The notes under the pieces: model-generated | What the model was told of the DNA's origin: nothing | The model's input: only the letters and a program-made list of their open reading frames with translations | Database searches by the model: none | Source of the DNA: Polaribacter sp. BM10 | GTDB taxonomy: Bacteria; Bacteroidota; Bacteroidia; Flavobacteriales; Flavobacteriaceae | Reading direction: 5' to 3' | Assembly: GCF_002005425.1 (NCBI RefSeq) | Contig: NZ_CP019704.1 | Span: 496,001 to 560,000 of the forward strand | Length of the DNA stretch: 64,000 nucleotides | Program-made: the position numbers and the translations under genes | Shown here: positions 29,301-37,433 of the stretch, piece by piece | How the letters are laid out: each line of letters starts with the position of its first letter | How positions within the stretch are numbered: the first letter of the stretch is position 1

Positions 29301-29369
29301 ATAAGAAAAGCATTCCCCCAGTCTTTATTAATAAAGTCTTTAATTTTAAATTAGAGGCTTTATTTTTTT
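29301..29369 (+). ncRNA. Candidate small RNA after the LuxR-type gene
   Basis: If transcription starts 5-7 nt past the -7 box, a transcript of about 70 nt would contain GCATTCCCCCAGTC, a small CTTTATT/AATAAAG palindrome and a terminal hairpin ending in seven T. It contains no credible open reading frame. The 3' end overlaps the stop codon of the convergent substrate-binding protein gene. Expression is unproven. Confidence 0.4.
29332..29369 (+). terminator. Intrinsic terminator, plus strand
   Basis: A 15-bp stem (29332-29346 / 29348-29362) with two G-U pairs in RNA is followed by T7 (29363-29369). The T-run lies on the plus-strand side only. Confidence 0.7.
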
Positions 29370-30507
29370 ATGGCATTTCCTCAAAAAAAGCCAATTTATA
29401 ATCTGGTAGTAATTCTGGATTACAGATTTTTATAAGGTCTTTTAACACCAAATCTGGTCTTGTGCCTGCAAGTTCATAATAAATTACACCACCTGTTTTT
29501 CCTTTTTTTATTGTTGGAGTAAAAATTTTACTTTGCTTAAAAGCATTAAATTTCTTATAAAGTTTATTACTTTCTAAAAGTTGATCTTTCGAAGTAAAAT
29601 ATCCTGGAGCTATCCAATAATCTGCACTTTGACCTTTATCAAAAACACTTTCGAAACTCAAGGACAAACTACCTTTGCCTTTTGTGTCTTGCCATAAGTA
29701 GTTTAAATTTGCATCTTTTAAAAATTGTGCAACGTAACTTTCTCCTGCTGGTAAATTCCAAATATCTTTACTCATAATTGCACCAGACAAAACAGTAGGT
29801 TTACTTTTTGCTGATAAAGCAATTTTTTTTGCATCTAAATAATTTTTTTCGATGTTATAAAAAATACTGTCGGCCTCTTTTTCTTTATCAAATAAAACAC
29901 CAAAAAATTTAATCCATTCTGCTCTTCCTAAAGGAGTTTCTTCTAGCCAATCACCATTGTAAATAACATTTATACCTGCTTTTTTTATAGTTGTTAGGCT
30001 TTTATCAGCACTAGAAACACTATAACCAACTACTAGTTCTGGTTGAAGATTAAGAAGTATTTCTGTATTTAAAGAACTTTCTTTTCCAATCTCTATAATT
30101 TTATTTTCATCAATTAATTTTCTTGTTTTTTTTGAAGAAACATATTTTGAATAAGGAAAGCCTACAATAGATGTTTCTTCATTTAATAACTCAATCATTG
30201 GTATGTGAGTTGTAGAGGTAACTACAATTTTTTGAATTGGTGTAGAGATTACAGTTTCATTTGTGGTTATCGTTTTTTTGTTTTGCTTGTCTCTTATAAT
30301 GTATTTAAAAACGTTATTAGAGTTTTGATATGCTGTTTTAATAATTAATTTTTTTGATCCATTTTCATTAATAATGTCAAAACCTTTAGCGTATTTAATT
30401 TTACTTTTTAGGCTATAGTTTTCATCAATTTCTTTGTTTTTTTTTTGACATGATACAATTATCGATAGAAAAGTGACAAGTAATATTTTTGAGAAATTAT
30501 TATTCAT
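29368..30507 (-). CDS. Cobalamin/siderophore-type ABC transporter substrate-binding lipoprotein
   Basis: 379 residues. Lipoprotein signal with lipobox IIVSC, Cys20. Two Rossmann-like lobes of a type III (BtuF/FhuD-like) binding protein are visible: RKLIDENKIIEIGKESSLNTEILLNLQPELVVGY in the first, and KPTVLSGAIMSKDIWNLPAGESYVAQFLKDA in the second. It should hold a chelated substrate and deliver it to an ABC permease that is not in this window. The divergent BtuB-like receptor behind a cobalamin riboswitch makes vitamin B12 the likely cargo. No riboswitch precedes this gene on its own strand. Confidence 0.85.
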   Translation of the reverse strand: MNNNFSKILLVTFLSIIVSCQKKNKEIDENYSLKSKIKYAKGFDIINENGSKKLIIKTAYQNSNNVFKYIIRDKQNKKTITTNETVISTPIQKIVVTSTTHIPMIELLNEETSIVGFPYSKYVSSKKTRKLIDENKIIEIGKESSLNTEILLNLQPELVVGYSVSSADKSLTTIKKAGINVIYNGDWLEETPLGRAEWIKFFGVLFDKEKEADSIFYNIEKNYLDAKKIALSAKSKPTVLSGAIMSKDIWNLPAGESYVAQFLKDANLNYLWQDTKGKGSLSLSFESVFDKGQSADYWIAPGYFTSKDQLLESNKLYKKFNAFKQSKIFTPTIKKGKTGGVIYYELAGTRPDLVLKDLIKICNPELLPDYKLAFFEEMP

Positions 30508-30563
30508 GAAAATTAATTTTAAGACAAGATTACAAAAATGTTTTCTAATATCAATTTATAGTC

Positions 30564-30571
30564 TACATTTG
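30564..30571 (+). promoter_or_regulatory. Promoter -7 box TACATTTG
   Basis: Exact TAnnTTTG match about 15 bp before the cobalamin riboswitch. A TTTTC at 30541 is a weak -33 candidate. Confidence 0.6.
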
Positions 30572-30581
30572 TGCCGATTTT

Positions 30582-30746
30582 GGTTTTGATGTAAAAATTG
30601 GTTTACATCAAATTAAAAGGGAATCTAGTTAAAATCTAGAGCTGTTCCCGCAACTGTAAGCTACAAAGCTTGTAACTATTCTTTTACCACTGACATTTTT
30701 TTGTTGGGAAGGTTTGTTACAAGACGCAAGTCAGGAAACCTGCCAT
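30582..30746 (+). promoter_or_regulatory. Cobalamin riboswitch
   Basis: The core pieces of the class appear in order: AAAAGGGAATCTAGTTAAAA, then GCTGTTCCCGCAACTGTAAG, then CCACTG (30688-30693), GGGAAGG (30716-30722 region), and the B12 box GACGCAAGTCAGGAAACCTG (30723-30742). The expression platform (30747-30844) shows no T-tailed hairpin, so control is probably at translation start. It lies in front of the BtuB-like receptor. The 337-bp gene-free stretch 30508-30844 holds the promoter and this element. Confidence 0.93.
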
Positions 30747-30844
30747 TATCACGAGTTAAAAAACTTTCGGGATAAAAGTTTATGTACTAATCTATTTTCG
30801 TACACAAAATTTACCTGATTTATTGTAAATCAAATTTATTAGAA

Positions 30845-32782
30845 ATGAAAAAACAATTTATTATTGTTGGTGCGTTGGCATGTAGTTTTGTCAGCACAAA
30901 TCTTTTTGCTCAAAAACAAAAAGAGAATGTAGAAACTTTAAAAGAGGTTGTAGTTACTGCAACTAAATTTAATTTAAAAAAAGAAAATACTGGTAAGGTA
31001 ATTCATAAAATTACCCAAGAAATGTTGCTTCAGAATTCAGGAAAAACTGTTATAGAAATTTTAAATAACCTAGCTGGTATTGATGTAAAGGGAGTAAATA
31101 CAAATCCATCAGAACCTAGAAGTATAAATATTAGAGGTGGTAGAGCTAGACAAGTTTTAGTTTTAATTGACGGAGTGCCAGTTACAGATCAATCTGCAAT
31201 TAATCAAGAATTTGATTTACGTTTATTAGCGGTTAATCAAATAGAAAGTATCGAGGTTTTAAAAGGTGCATCATCTACATTATACGGTTCTGGTGCTGCA
31301 ACGGCAGTTATTAGTATTACCTTAAAAAAGGCTTCTTTAGACAAGGTTTCTGGTTCTTTTGAAACAAGTTTAGGTACTAATAATACTGCAAATTCTCCCA
31401 ATGGAAGTTTGTCTGATAGAAACCAAAACCTAAATGTTAATGGTACTTTAGGTAAAATTAATTTTTTAGGATCTTTTAGTTTAACAGGAGTTAACGGCAT
31501 TTCATCAGCAAAAAGTATCACAAATACTGCTTTTGAAACCGATGCATTTTATTCTAAAAACGCTTTAGTAAAGTTAGGTTATAAAGTAAATGAGAAATTA
31601 ACTTTAGAGACTTTTTTAAATTATGATGAATTTGATTATGATTTCGATGCTGGTGCTTTTGCTGATAGTAAAGTTAATACTGGTAGTCAAGAGCAGTTTA
31701 GAGTTGGTTTTAAGCCAACATATACTTATAATAAAGGACAACTTTATTTATTAGCTTCTGCAAATGTGGTAGAAAGGGATTTAAGTCAGTTTAATTCTTT
31801 TGCTTGTGTTTTACAAGATTATGAATTTGTAGGAAGAAGTGTAAATGTAGATTTAGTAAATAGATATGAGTTTACAGAGCAATTACAATTAATAACAGGG
31901 TTAAATTATCAAATTCATAGTAACAATACAATTACTCCTTTTGGTAAGATAGAAAAAGGATTGGCTAATTTTAATACGGTAGATCCTTACGCGAGTTTAG
32001 TTTATATTTCTGATTTTGGTGTAAGCGTAAATGTTGGTGGTCGTTTAAATATGCATAATGTTTATGGCAACCATTTTGTTTACGATGCAAATTTAGCTTA
32101 TGCACTTTTAAATATTAATGATACAGCTTTAAAACTATTTTCTTCTTTTAGCACTGCTTTTATAGCGCCTAGTTTGTATCAATTATACGATGGTTTTTCT
32201 GGTAATATTGATTTAAACCCAGAATCTAACAAAACGTTTGAAGCTGGTTTCGATTTAAACTTTAAAGATTGGTTGCAATTAGAAACAGTTTACTTTAATA
32301 GAAAAGAAACAGATGCTATTATTTATGATGCTTCTACATTTAAATATGGTAATGGTTCTTCTGATGCAAACGGATTTGAAGTAAGTGCTAAAGTAGTACC
32401 AACTTCATTTTTAGCAATAAATGCATCATTTACGTATACAGATAGAGATGTAACCGAAGATTTTAATGACTACATTCCAGAAAATAAGTTGGTTGCTGGT
32501 TTAGATATTACTCCGTTTGAAAATGCATTTTTTAACTTTACTTATAGAAATGTAGGTGAAAGAACAATTTTTGATAGATATGGTTCTTTTGGTATAGCAG
32601 GTCAAGATGTTGTATTAGAAAACTACCAAGTATTAGATTTTATGACGAATTATAAAGTTTTAGGAGATACAGTTACATTTTTTGCGGCAGTAACAAATCT
32701 TTTAAATGAAGATTATGATGATGTATTTGGATACGCTACCAGAGGAAGAAATTATAAACTAGGAGTTCGATTACAATTCTAA
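30845..32782 (+). CDS. TonB-dependent receptor, BtuB-like (vitamin B12)
   Basis: 645 residues. A signal peptide ends near residue 22 (LFAQ). TonB-box-like segment ETLKEVVVTATK, plug domain (GIDVKGVNTNPSEPRSINIR; IESIEVLKGASSTLYGSGA), then a beta-barrel ending in YKLGVRLQF, with the terminal aromatic typical of outer-membrane barrels. It imports a chelate across the outer membrane using TonB energy. Specificity for cobalamin is inferred from the riboswitch and the divergent binding lipoprotein, not from the barrel itself. The size is that of BtuB rather than SusC-type receptors, and no SusD partner is present. Confidence 0.9.
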   Translation: MKKQFIIVGALACSFVSTNLFAQKQKENVETLKEVVVTATKFNLKKENTGKVIHKITQEMLLQNSGKTVIEILNNLAGIDVKGVNTNPSEPRSINIRGGRARQVLVLIDGVPVTDQSAINQEFDLRLLAVNQIESIEVLKGASSTLYGSGAATAVISITLKKASLDKVSGSFETSLGTNNTANSPNGSLSDRNQNLNVNGTLGKINFLGSFSLTGVNGISSAKSITNTAFETDAFYSKNALVKLGYKVNEKLTLETFLNYDEFDYDFDAGAFADSKVNTGSQEQFRVGFKPTYTYNKGQLYLLASANVVERDLSQFNSFACVLQDYEFVGRSVNVDLVNRYEFTEQLQLITGLNYQIHSNNTITPFGKIEKGLANFNTVDPYASLVYISDFGVSVNVGGRLNMHNVYGNHFVYDANLAYALLNINDTALKLFSSFSTAFIAPSLYQLYDGFSGNIDLNPESNKTFEAGFDLNFKDWLQLETVYFNRKETDAIIYDASTFKYGNGSSDANGFEVSAKVVPTSFLAINASFTYTDRDVTEDFNDYIPENKLVAGLDITPFENAFFNFTYRNVGERTIFDRYGSFGIAGQDVVLENYQVLDFMTNYKVLGDTVTFFAAVTNLLNEDYDDVFGYATRGRNYKLGVRLQF

Positions 32783-32814
32783 GAAGAAGGTTTCTAAAAA
32801 AGAAAAAGTAAAAA

Positions 32815-32844
32815 CTCCGTTTGTTACATATGTAATAAACGGAG
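32815..32844 (+). terminator. Terminator between convergent genes
   Basis: Arms 32815-32829 and 32830-32844 pair over 15 positions with one G-U, flanked by A and T runs on both sides. It serves the receptor gene and can serve the convergent minus-strand gene. Confidence 0.75.
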
Positions 32845-32850
32845 ATTTTT

Positions 32851-33363
32851 TTACAATAAAATTTTAACTTCTTTCTTTATAAATTCGATGGCAGTTTCTG
32901 TTGGCGGAGTAGTAGTGCTATAATCTGTAAGAATAATTTCTCTTAGTTCGTTTGCAGATTTGGCTTGATCTGCAACTTGTTTATATTTGTTTATTACAGC
33001 ATTTTTTGCAGCGTAAACAGCTGTCCAGGTTTCATTTTGCACATAAATTTGTTGCACTAAATTATGATCAAATTCTTGTTCTATGTTCGCTATCAATAAT
33101 TGTAAATAATCTTGAGTGTTTGTAGATATTGGCGAAACCCTCATAAGCATTTTTACAGGGTTTATTCTATCGCAAAACAGCATTAAACGTTCGTAAGCTT
33201 GTAATTTAATAGGTAATGACTCCTTTTTTTGTTGCGCTAAAAGTTCGAGTTTTTTTTCAGAAATTCTATTTGCAATAAAGCCATTAAACATATAATAAGC
33301 AACAAAACCTGTTACTACAGCAGGCAATATATATGCAACACTATCTATAAATTTATCTTCCAT
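32851..33363 (-). CDS. Membrane-anchored protein of unknown function, third gene of the satD operon
   Basis: 170 residues. One hydrophobic segment (about 9-28) is followed by a charged, helical cytoplasmic domain with repeated Leu/Glu/Lys heptads and several Cys/Met positions. The first lines (ISEKKLELLAQQKKESLPIKLQAYERLMLFCDRINP) resemble a conserved flavobacterial family I cannot name with certainty. It starts 3 bp after the DUF3307 gene stop, so the two are translationally linked. Function unknown. Confidence 0.75.
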   Translation of the reverse strand: MEDKFIDSVAYILPAVVTGFVAYYMFNGFIANRISEKKLELLAQQKKESLPIKLQAYERLMLFCDRINPVKMLMRVSPISTNTQDYLQLLIANIEQEFDHNLVQQIYVQNETWTAVYAAKNAVINKYKQVADQAKSANELREIILTDYSTTTPPTETAIEFIKKEVKILL

Positions 33364-33366
33364 TAA

Positions 33367-34086
33367 TTATGTTGTATTTAGTAAGTACGAATATAAGATT
33401 CCTATTATAATAGCAAGACCAAAACTTAACAAAGTACCAATTAAAATATATTCGGTTAATTTTCTGTCTTTAGAAGAAGTTAGATCTCCAAATCTAAAAA
33501 CAGACTTTGCTGCTACTAAAAAACCAATAGCTTCCCAATGATTTGTTACAATAAAAGTAAAAACAAAAAGACGTTCTAAAATACCAATATATCTACCAGC
33601 TTTTGCCAAAGAATCATCATTATTTGTTTTTGATTCAGGACTCCATTGTGTTATAAAAACTTTAATAATGATGCCAGATACACTTGTGACTAACAGTAAT
33701 GCAACTATTAATAGTAAATTTTGTTGTGTAAATATATTTGCTAATTTTATATGTAAACCTTGGTAGATATAAGTTGTGATTAGCAATACAATTATATGCA
33801 GTAATTGGTCTATAAAAAACCAATTTCTTTTAGTTTTATCATTCTGATAATATAGTTTTATAACATCAATTAAAAAATGTGTTGTTACAATTACTAGAAT
33901 ACCAAGCCAATATATATTCAATTTAAATTCAAGAAGAATTATTAGTAAAATTGCGTGTATGCCAATATGTAGATATAGCATAGAAGACTTTAACTTATTT
34001 TCTTCTTTCTTTTTTACCCATTTGTTAGATTGCAAAACAAAATCACCTAAAATATGAGCCAATAAAAGTTTTAAAAATAAAAGCAT
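33367..34086 (-). CDS. DUF3307 family multi-pass membrane protein
   Basis: 239 residues with about six hydrophobic segments. LLLAHILGDFVLQSNKWVKKK at the start and THFLIDVIKLYY plus FFIDQLLHIIVLL in the middle are the conserved DUF3307 His/Asp motifs, which resemble intramembrane metal or proton sites. It lies 1 bp after the satD stop codon. DUF3307 and SatD-type proteins are known neighbours in many bacteria; no activity is established. Family assignment is firm, role unknown. Confidence 0.85.
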   Translation of the reverse strand: MLLFLKLLLAHILGDFVLQSNKWVKKKEENKLKSSMLYLHIGIHAILLIILLEFKLNIYWLGILVIVTTHFLIDVIKLYYQNDKTKRNWFFIDQLLHIIVLLITTYIYQGLHIKLANIFTQQNLLLIVALLLVTSVSGIIIKVFITQWSPESKTNNDDSLAKAGRYIGILERLFVFTFIVTNHWEAIGFLVAAKSVFRFGDLTSSKDRKLTEYILIGTLLSFGLAIIIGILYSYLLNTT

Positions 34087-34087
34087 A

Positions 34088-34702
34088 TTATTTGTTTATT
34101 TTTTGTACTATTAAAATCTTAAAAAGGTTGTTTAGTTTTAATACAGGCTCTAAACCAGCTCTTTTTTGTCTTTCACTAACCCTGCCTTGTGTAATACTAA
34201 GCATTTTTGCAATTTCTTTTTGAGTTATTTCAGGGTTTTCTAAAACGATTTTAAATACTTCAGCAGAATTTACAGACCAAGAATCTATAGTTAATAATGC
34301 CAAATCAAAAGCAATATTAAAGGTTTTATCTATTTCTTGCCATGGTGTTTTTATCGCTAAACTTTGTTTTTTTAAATAGTTATCAAAAGCAAAACCAGAA
34401 TTTATAAAAGCTTCTCCGTTTGCTTCTGTAATCTTATCAGCATTGTATTCCTTTTTACCAATTCCAATACCAATTCTAACATCCATATTTGCTATACTTT
34501 TTAGTGCAGATTTTATTTTTAAAGCAACTAAAAAGGCTTCTTCGGGTTTTTTAACTTCTACTTGAAAACTGTCGCCTCTATAGATTTGCCAGTATTTTGG
34601 TGATTCGCCAAAATTGACTAAAATTTCTTTTAGAGATGTTAGCCAATCGATATTGGTTGTTTTTCTAGAGTTGATGATGTCTCCGGTTAAAATACTAGTC
34701 AT
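34088..34702 (-). CDS. SatD-family protein with C-terminal helix-turn-helix
   Basis: 204 residues. MTSILTGDIINSR at the start, YWQIYRGDSFQVEV near residue 40 and VRIGIGIGKKEYN near 75 follow the layout of a nucleotide-cyclase-like (GGDEF/class III) fold: a first metal Asp, a central turn and a beta-strand with glycines. The usual GGDEF/GGEEF signature is replaced by RGDSF, so cyclase activity is doubtful. The C-terminus (PEITQKEIAKMLSITQGRVSERQKRAG) is a clear helix-turn-helix, suggesting it regulates transcription. First gene of a three-gene operon, with 28-bp operator-like repeats 58 bp upstream, consistent with autoregulation. Confidence 0.82.
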   Translation of the reverse strand: MTSILTGDIINSRKTTNIDWLTSLKEILVNFGESPKYWQIYRGDSFQVEVKKPEEAFLVALKIKSALKSIANMDVRIGIGIGKKEYNADKITEANGEAFINSGFAFDNYLKKQSLAIKTPWQEIDKTFNIAFDLALLTIDSWSVNSAEVFKIVLENPEITQKEIAKMLSITQGRVSERQKRAGLEPVLKLNNLFKILIVQKINK

Positions 34703-34759
34703 ATATTTGCAAATAAATTTAAGTAAATATACTAAAATTTAATAGTAATAAATTAATTT

Positions 34760-34821
34760 TATCTGTTTTAAAGCAGATATTGTATTTTATCTGCCTATTT
34801 GCAGATATTTTACTTTATCTG
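34760..34821 (-). promoter_or_regulatory. 28-bp repeated operator TATCTG-N8-CAGATA
   Basis: TATCTG starts at 34760, 34788 and 34816, exactly 28 bp apart. The first two are followed after 8 nt by CAGATA, making two perfect 6-bp inverted repeats; the third is a half-site. The two full units agree at 20 of 28 positions. It sits between divergent satD and the pcrA-like helicase gene. Confidence 0.65.
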
Positions 34822-34983
34822 TTCATGTTATTAAAGTCAATTAAACTTAATTGTTTGCTAAAATTATAAAAAAATAGAAATTATAAATGTGGAATAATTT
34901 GTGAATAAATAATAGAGTTCATTCCATAAAATCACAATTAGTTTCGTTAATTTTAACGCTTAAATACTTCAAAAAAATATCTC

Positions 34984-37305
34984 TTGAATAATTACTTAGA
35001 ATCTTTAAATGAGCCGCAAAGGCAAGCTGTTATACAAAAGGATGGACCAATGATAATTATTGCTGGTGCCGGTTCTGGTAAAACACGTGTATTAACCTAT
35101 AGAATTGCTCATTTAATGAAGCAGGGTGTAGATTCTTTTAATATTTTGTCTTTAACCTTTACCAATAAAGCTGCAAAAGAAATGAAAGCTAGAATTGCTT
35201 CTGTGGTAGGACAAAGTGAGGCAAAAAACCTTTGGATGGGAACTTTTCATTCCGTTTTTGCAAGAATTTTACGTTCCGAAGCAGATAAACTTGGTTTTCC
35301 AACTAATTTTACAATTTACGATACACAAGATTCTGTTAGGTTAATAAGTGCCATTATTAAAGAAATGGGCTTAGACAAAGAACGTTATAAGGCAAAACAG
35401 ATTTTGGGAAGAATCTCTTCATTTAAAAACAGTTTAATAACCGTTAGAGCATATTTTAATAATTCTGATTTGCAAGAAGCAGACATGCATGCAAGCAGAC
35501 CAAAAGTAGGTGATATTTATAAAGCATATGTAGATAGATGTTTTAAAGCTGGCGCAATGGATTTTGATGACTTATTGTTAAGAACCAATGAGTTGTTAGC
35601 ACGTTTTCCAGAAGTTTTAGCAAAATACCAAGACAGATTTCGATACATAATGGTAGACGAGTATCAAGATACAAACCATTCTCAATACATTATTGTTCGT
35701 GCTTTGGCAGATAAATTCGGTAATATTTGTGTGGTAGGAGACGACTCGCAAAGTATTTATAGTTTTAGAGGAGCAAATATTCAGAATATTTTAAATTTTC
35801 AAAAAGATTATCCAGAAGTTAAAACATTTAAATTAGAGCAAAATTATCGCTCTACAAGTAATATTGTAAATGCAGCAAATTCTGTAATCGAAAAAAATAA
35901 AACAAAGTTAGATAAAGAAGTTTGGACGTCTAATGATGCCGGAGACGCAATTAACGTAATGCGCACAATATCCGACGGAGAAGAAGGTAGGTTCGTTGCG
36001 CAATCTATTTGGGAAAACCAAATGAATCATCAGCTTAAACCTAGCGATTTTTGCGTTTTATATAGAACAAACTCACAATCTAGAGCAATAGAAGACGCCT
36101 TACGTAAAAAAAATATTGATTATAAAATTTACGGAGGAATCTCTTTTTACCAAAGAAAAGAGATTAAAGATATTTTATCTTATTTACGTATTTTAATCAA
36201 TCCTAATGATGAAGAAGCCTTAAAAAGAATTATAAATTATCCTGCCAGAGGTATTGGTGCAACAACAATAGACAAATTAACAATTGCAGCAAATCATTAC
36301 AAAAAATCTATTTTCGATATTATAAAATATATAGATAAAATAGATCTTAAAATAAATGCTGGAACAAAGAATAAGCTTCAGAATTTTATGAATATGATGC
36401 TACGCTTTCAAATAGAAGCTAAAACTAAAAATGCCTTTGAAATTGCAGAAACTGTTGTAAAACAGACGCAATTAATTAAAGATTTAGAAAAAGATGGCAC
36501 ACCAGAAGCTGTAAGTAAAGTAGAAAATGTACAAGAACTTTTAAACGGAATTAAAGATTTTATTACTGATAAAATTGAAGAAGGACAAGACGCATCTTTA
36601 ACTACTTTTTTAGAGGATGTTGCGTTGGCTACAGATTTTGATTCAGAAAAAAATGATGACAAACCAACCGTTTCTTTAATGACAATTCACCAATCTAAAG
36701 GATTGGAATATTTGTATGTTTATGTTGTAGGATTAGAAGAAAATTTATTTCCGTCTGCAATGAGCATGAATACCAGAAGCGAGTTAGAAGAAGAGCGCAG
36801 GTTGTTTTATGTAGCATTAACTAGAGCAGAAAAAGTAGCCTATTTAACGTATGCTCAAACTCGATACAGATGGGGAAAGTTAGTAGATGCAGAACCAAGT
36901 AGGTTTTTAGAAGAAATAGACGATCAATATTTAAATTACATAACACCAAAAAGTCCGAGTCCGGCAGTAAATAACTTTTTAGACAAAAGTATTTTTGATG
37001 ATGCGCCAAAAGGAATTCGTTTTCAGAAACCAATTCAACGAAAAAAAATGGAGCGAGATTTAGCAAAGAAAAAAGAAATAACAATACCCAAAAACTTAAA
37101 AAAAGTTTCAAATGTTTCTCCTAAAATGAATCTTTTTGATGGTGAAATATCAAAAGGAAATATTGTAGAACACAATAGATTTGGTAAAGGAACAGTTATA
37201 GGTATAGAAGGTAAAGGACCCGATAAAAAAGCAGAAATTCAGTTTGCTACCGCAGGTAAAAAGAAATTACTATTACAATTTGCTAAATTAAAAGTGATTG
37301 GGTAA
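34984..37305 (+). CDS. pcrA: UvrD/PcrA-type ATP-dependent 3'-5' DNA helicase
   Basis: 773 residues. Superfamily 1 motifs in order: Q motif LNEPQRQAVIQ, Walker A AGAGSGKTR (about residue 27), LTFTNKAAKEM, Walker B VDEYQDTN (about 224), GDDSQSIYSFRGA, QNYRST, VSLMTIHQSKGLEY, and the motif VI arginines in LTRAEKVA. A C-terminal Tudor-like domain (VEHNRFGKGTVIGIEG) binds RNA polymerase in PcrA. The start is TTG at 34984: no in-frame ATG lies before the upstream stop, and the next residues fit the family N-terminus. Roles: nucleotide excision repair and removal of stalled complexes. Confidence 0.93.
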   Translation: MNNYLESLNEPQRQAVIQKDGPMIIIAGAGSGKTRVLTYRIAHLMKQGVDSFNILSLTFTNKAAKEMKARIASVVGQSEAKNLWMGTFHSVFARILRSEADKLGFPTNFTIYDTQDSVRLISAIIKEMGLDKERYKAKQILGRISSFKNSLITVRAYFNNSDLQEADMHASRPKVGDIYKAYVDRCFKAGAMDFDDLLLRTNELLARFPEVLAKYQDRFRYIMVDEYQDTNHSQYIIVRALADKFGNICVVGDDSQSIYSFRGANIQNILNFQKDYPEVKTFKLEQNYRSTSNIVNAANSVIEKNKTKLDKEVWTSNDAGDAINVMRTISDGEEGRFVAQSIWENQMNHQLKPSDFCVLYRTNSQSRAIEDALRKKNIDYKIYGGISFYQRKEIKDILSYLRILINPNDEEALKRIINYPARGIGATTIDKLTIAANHYKKSIFDIIKYIDKIDLKINAGTKNKLQNFMNMMLRFQIEAKTKNAFEIAETVVKQTQLIKDLEKDGTPEAVSKVENVQELLNGIKDFITDKIEEGQDASLTTFLEDVALATDFDSEKNDDKPTVSLMTIHQSKGLEYLYVYVVGLEENLFPSAMSMNTRSELEEERRLFYVALTRAEKVAYLTYAQTRYRWGKLVDAEPSRFLEEIDDQYLNYITPKSPSPAVNNFLDKSIFDDAPKGIRFQKPIQRKKMERDLAKKKEITIPKNLKKVSNVSPKMNLFDGEISKGNIVEHNRFGKGTVIGIEGKGPDKKAEIQFATAGKKKLLLQFAKLKVIG

Positions 37306-37358
37306 ATAACTAAAAATAAATTGCTATTTTGCAACTTTAAAAAACTACAAAATATAAC

Positions 37359-37415
37359 TTGTCAGTTCTAGTGTTTTCTTTTGATAAAATGATAAAGGAA
37401 AATGTATCGAGAACA
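37359..37415 (+). repeat. Dispersed hairpin element, copy 2
   Basis: TTGTCAGTTCTAGT (37359-37372) and TATCGAGAACA (37405-37415), separated by 32 nt, match the copy at 24816-24883 with one difference. The middle contains a TTTTCTTTT/AAAGGAAAA hairpin. Located between pcrA and the DUF4290 gene. Confidence 0.6.
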
Positions 37416-37433
37416 CTTCTCAAAAAAATATAA

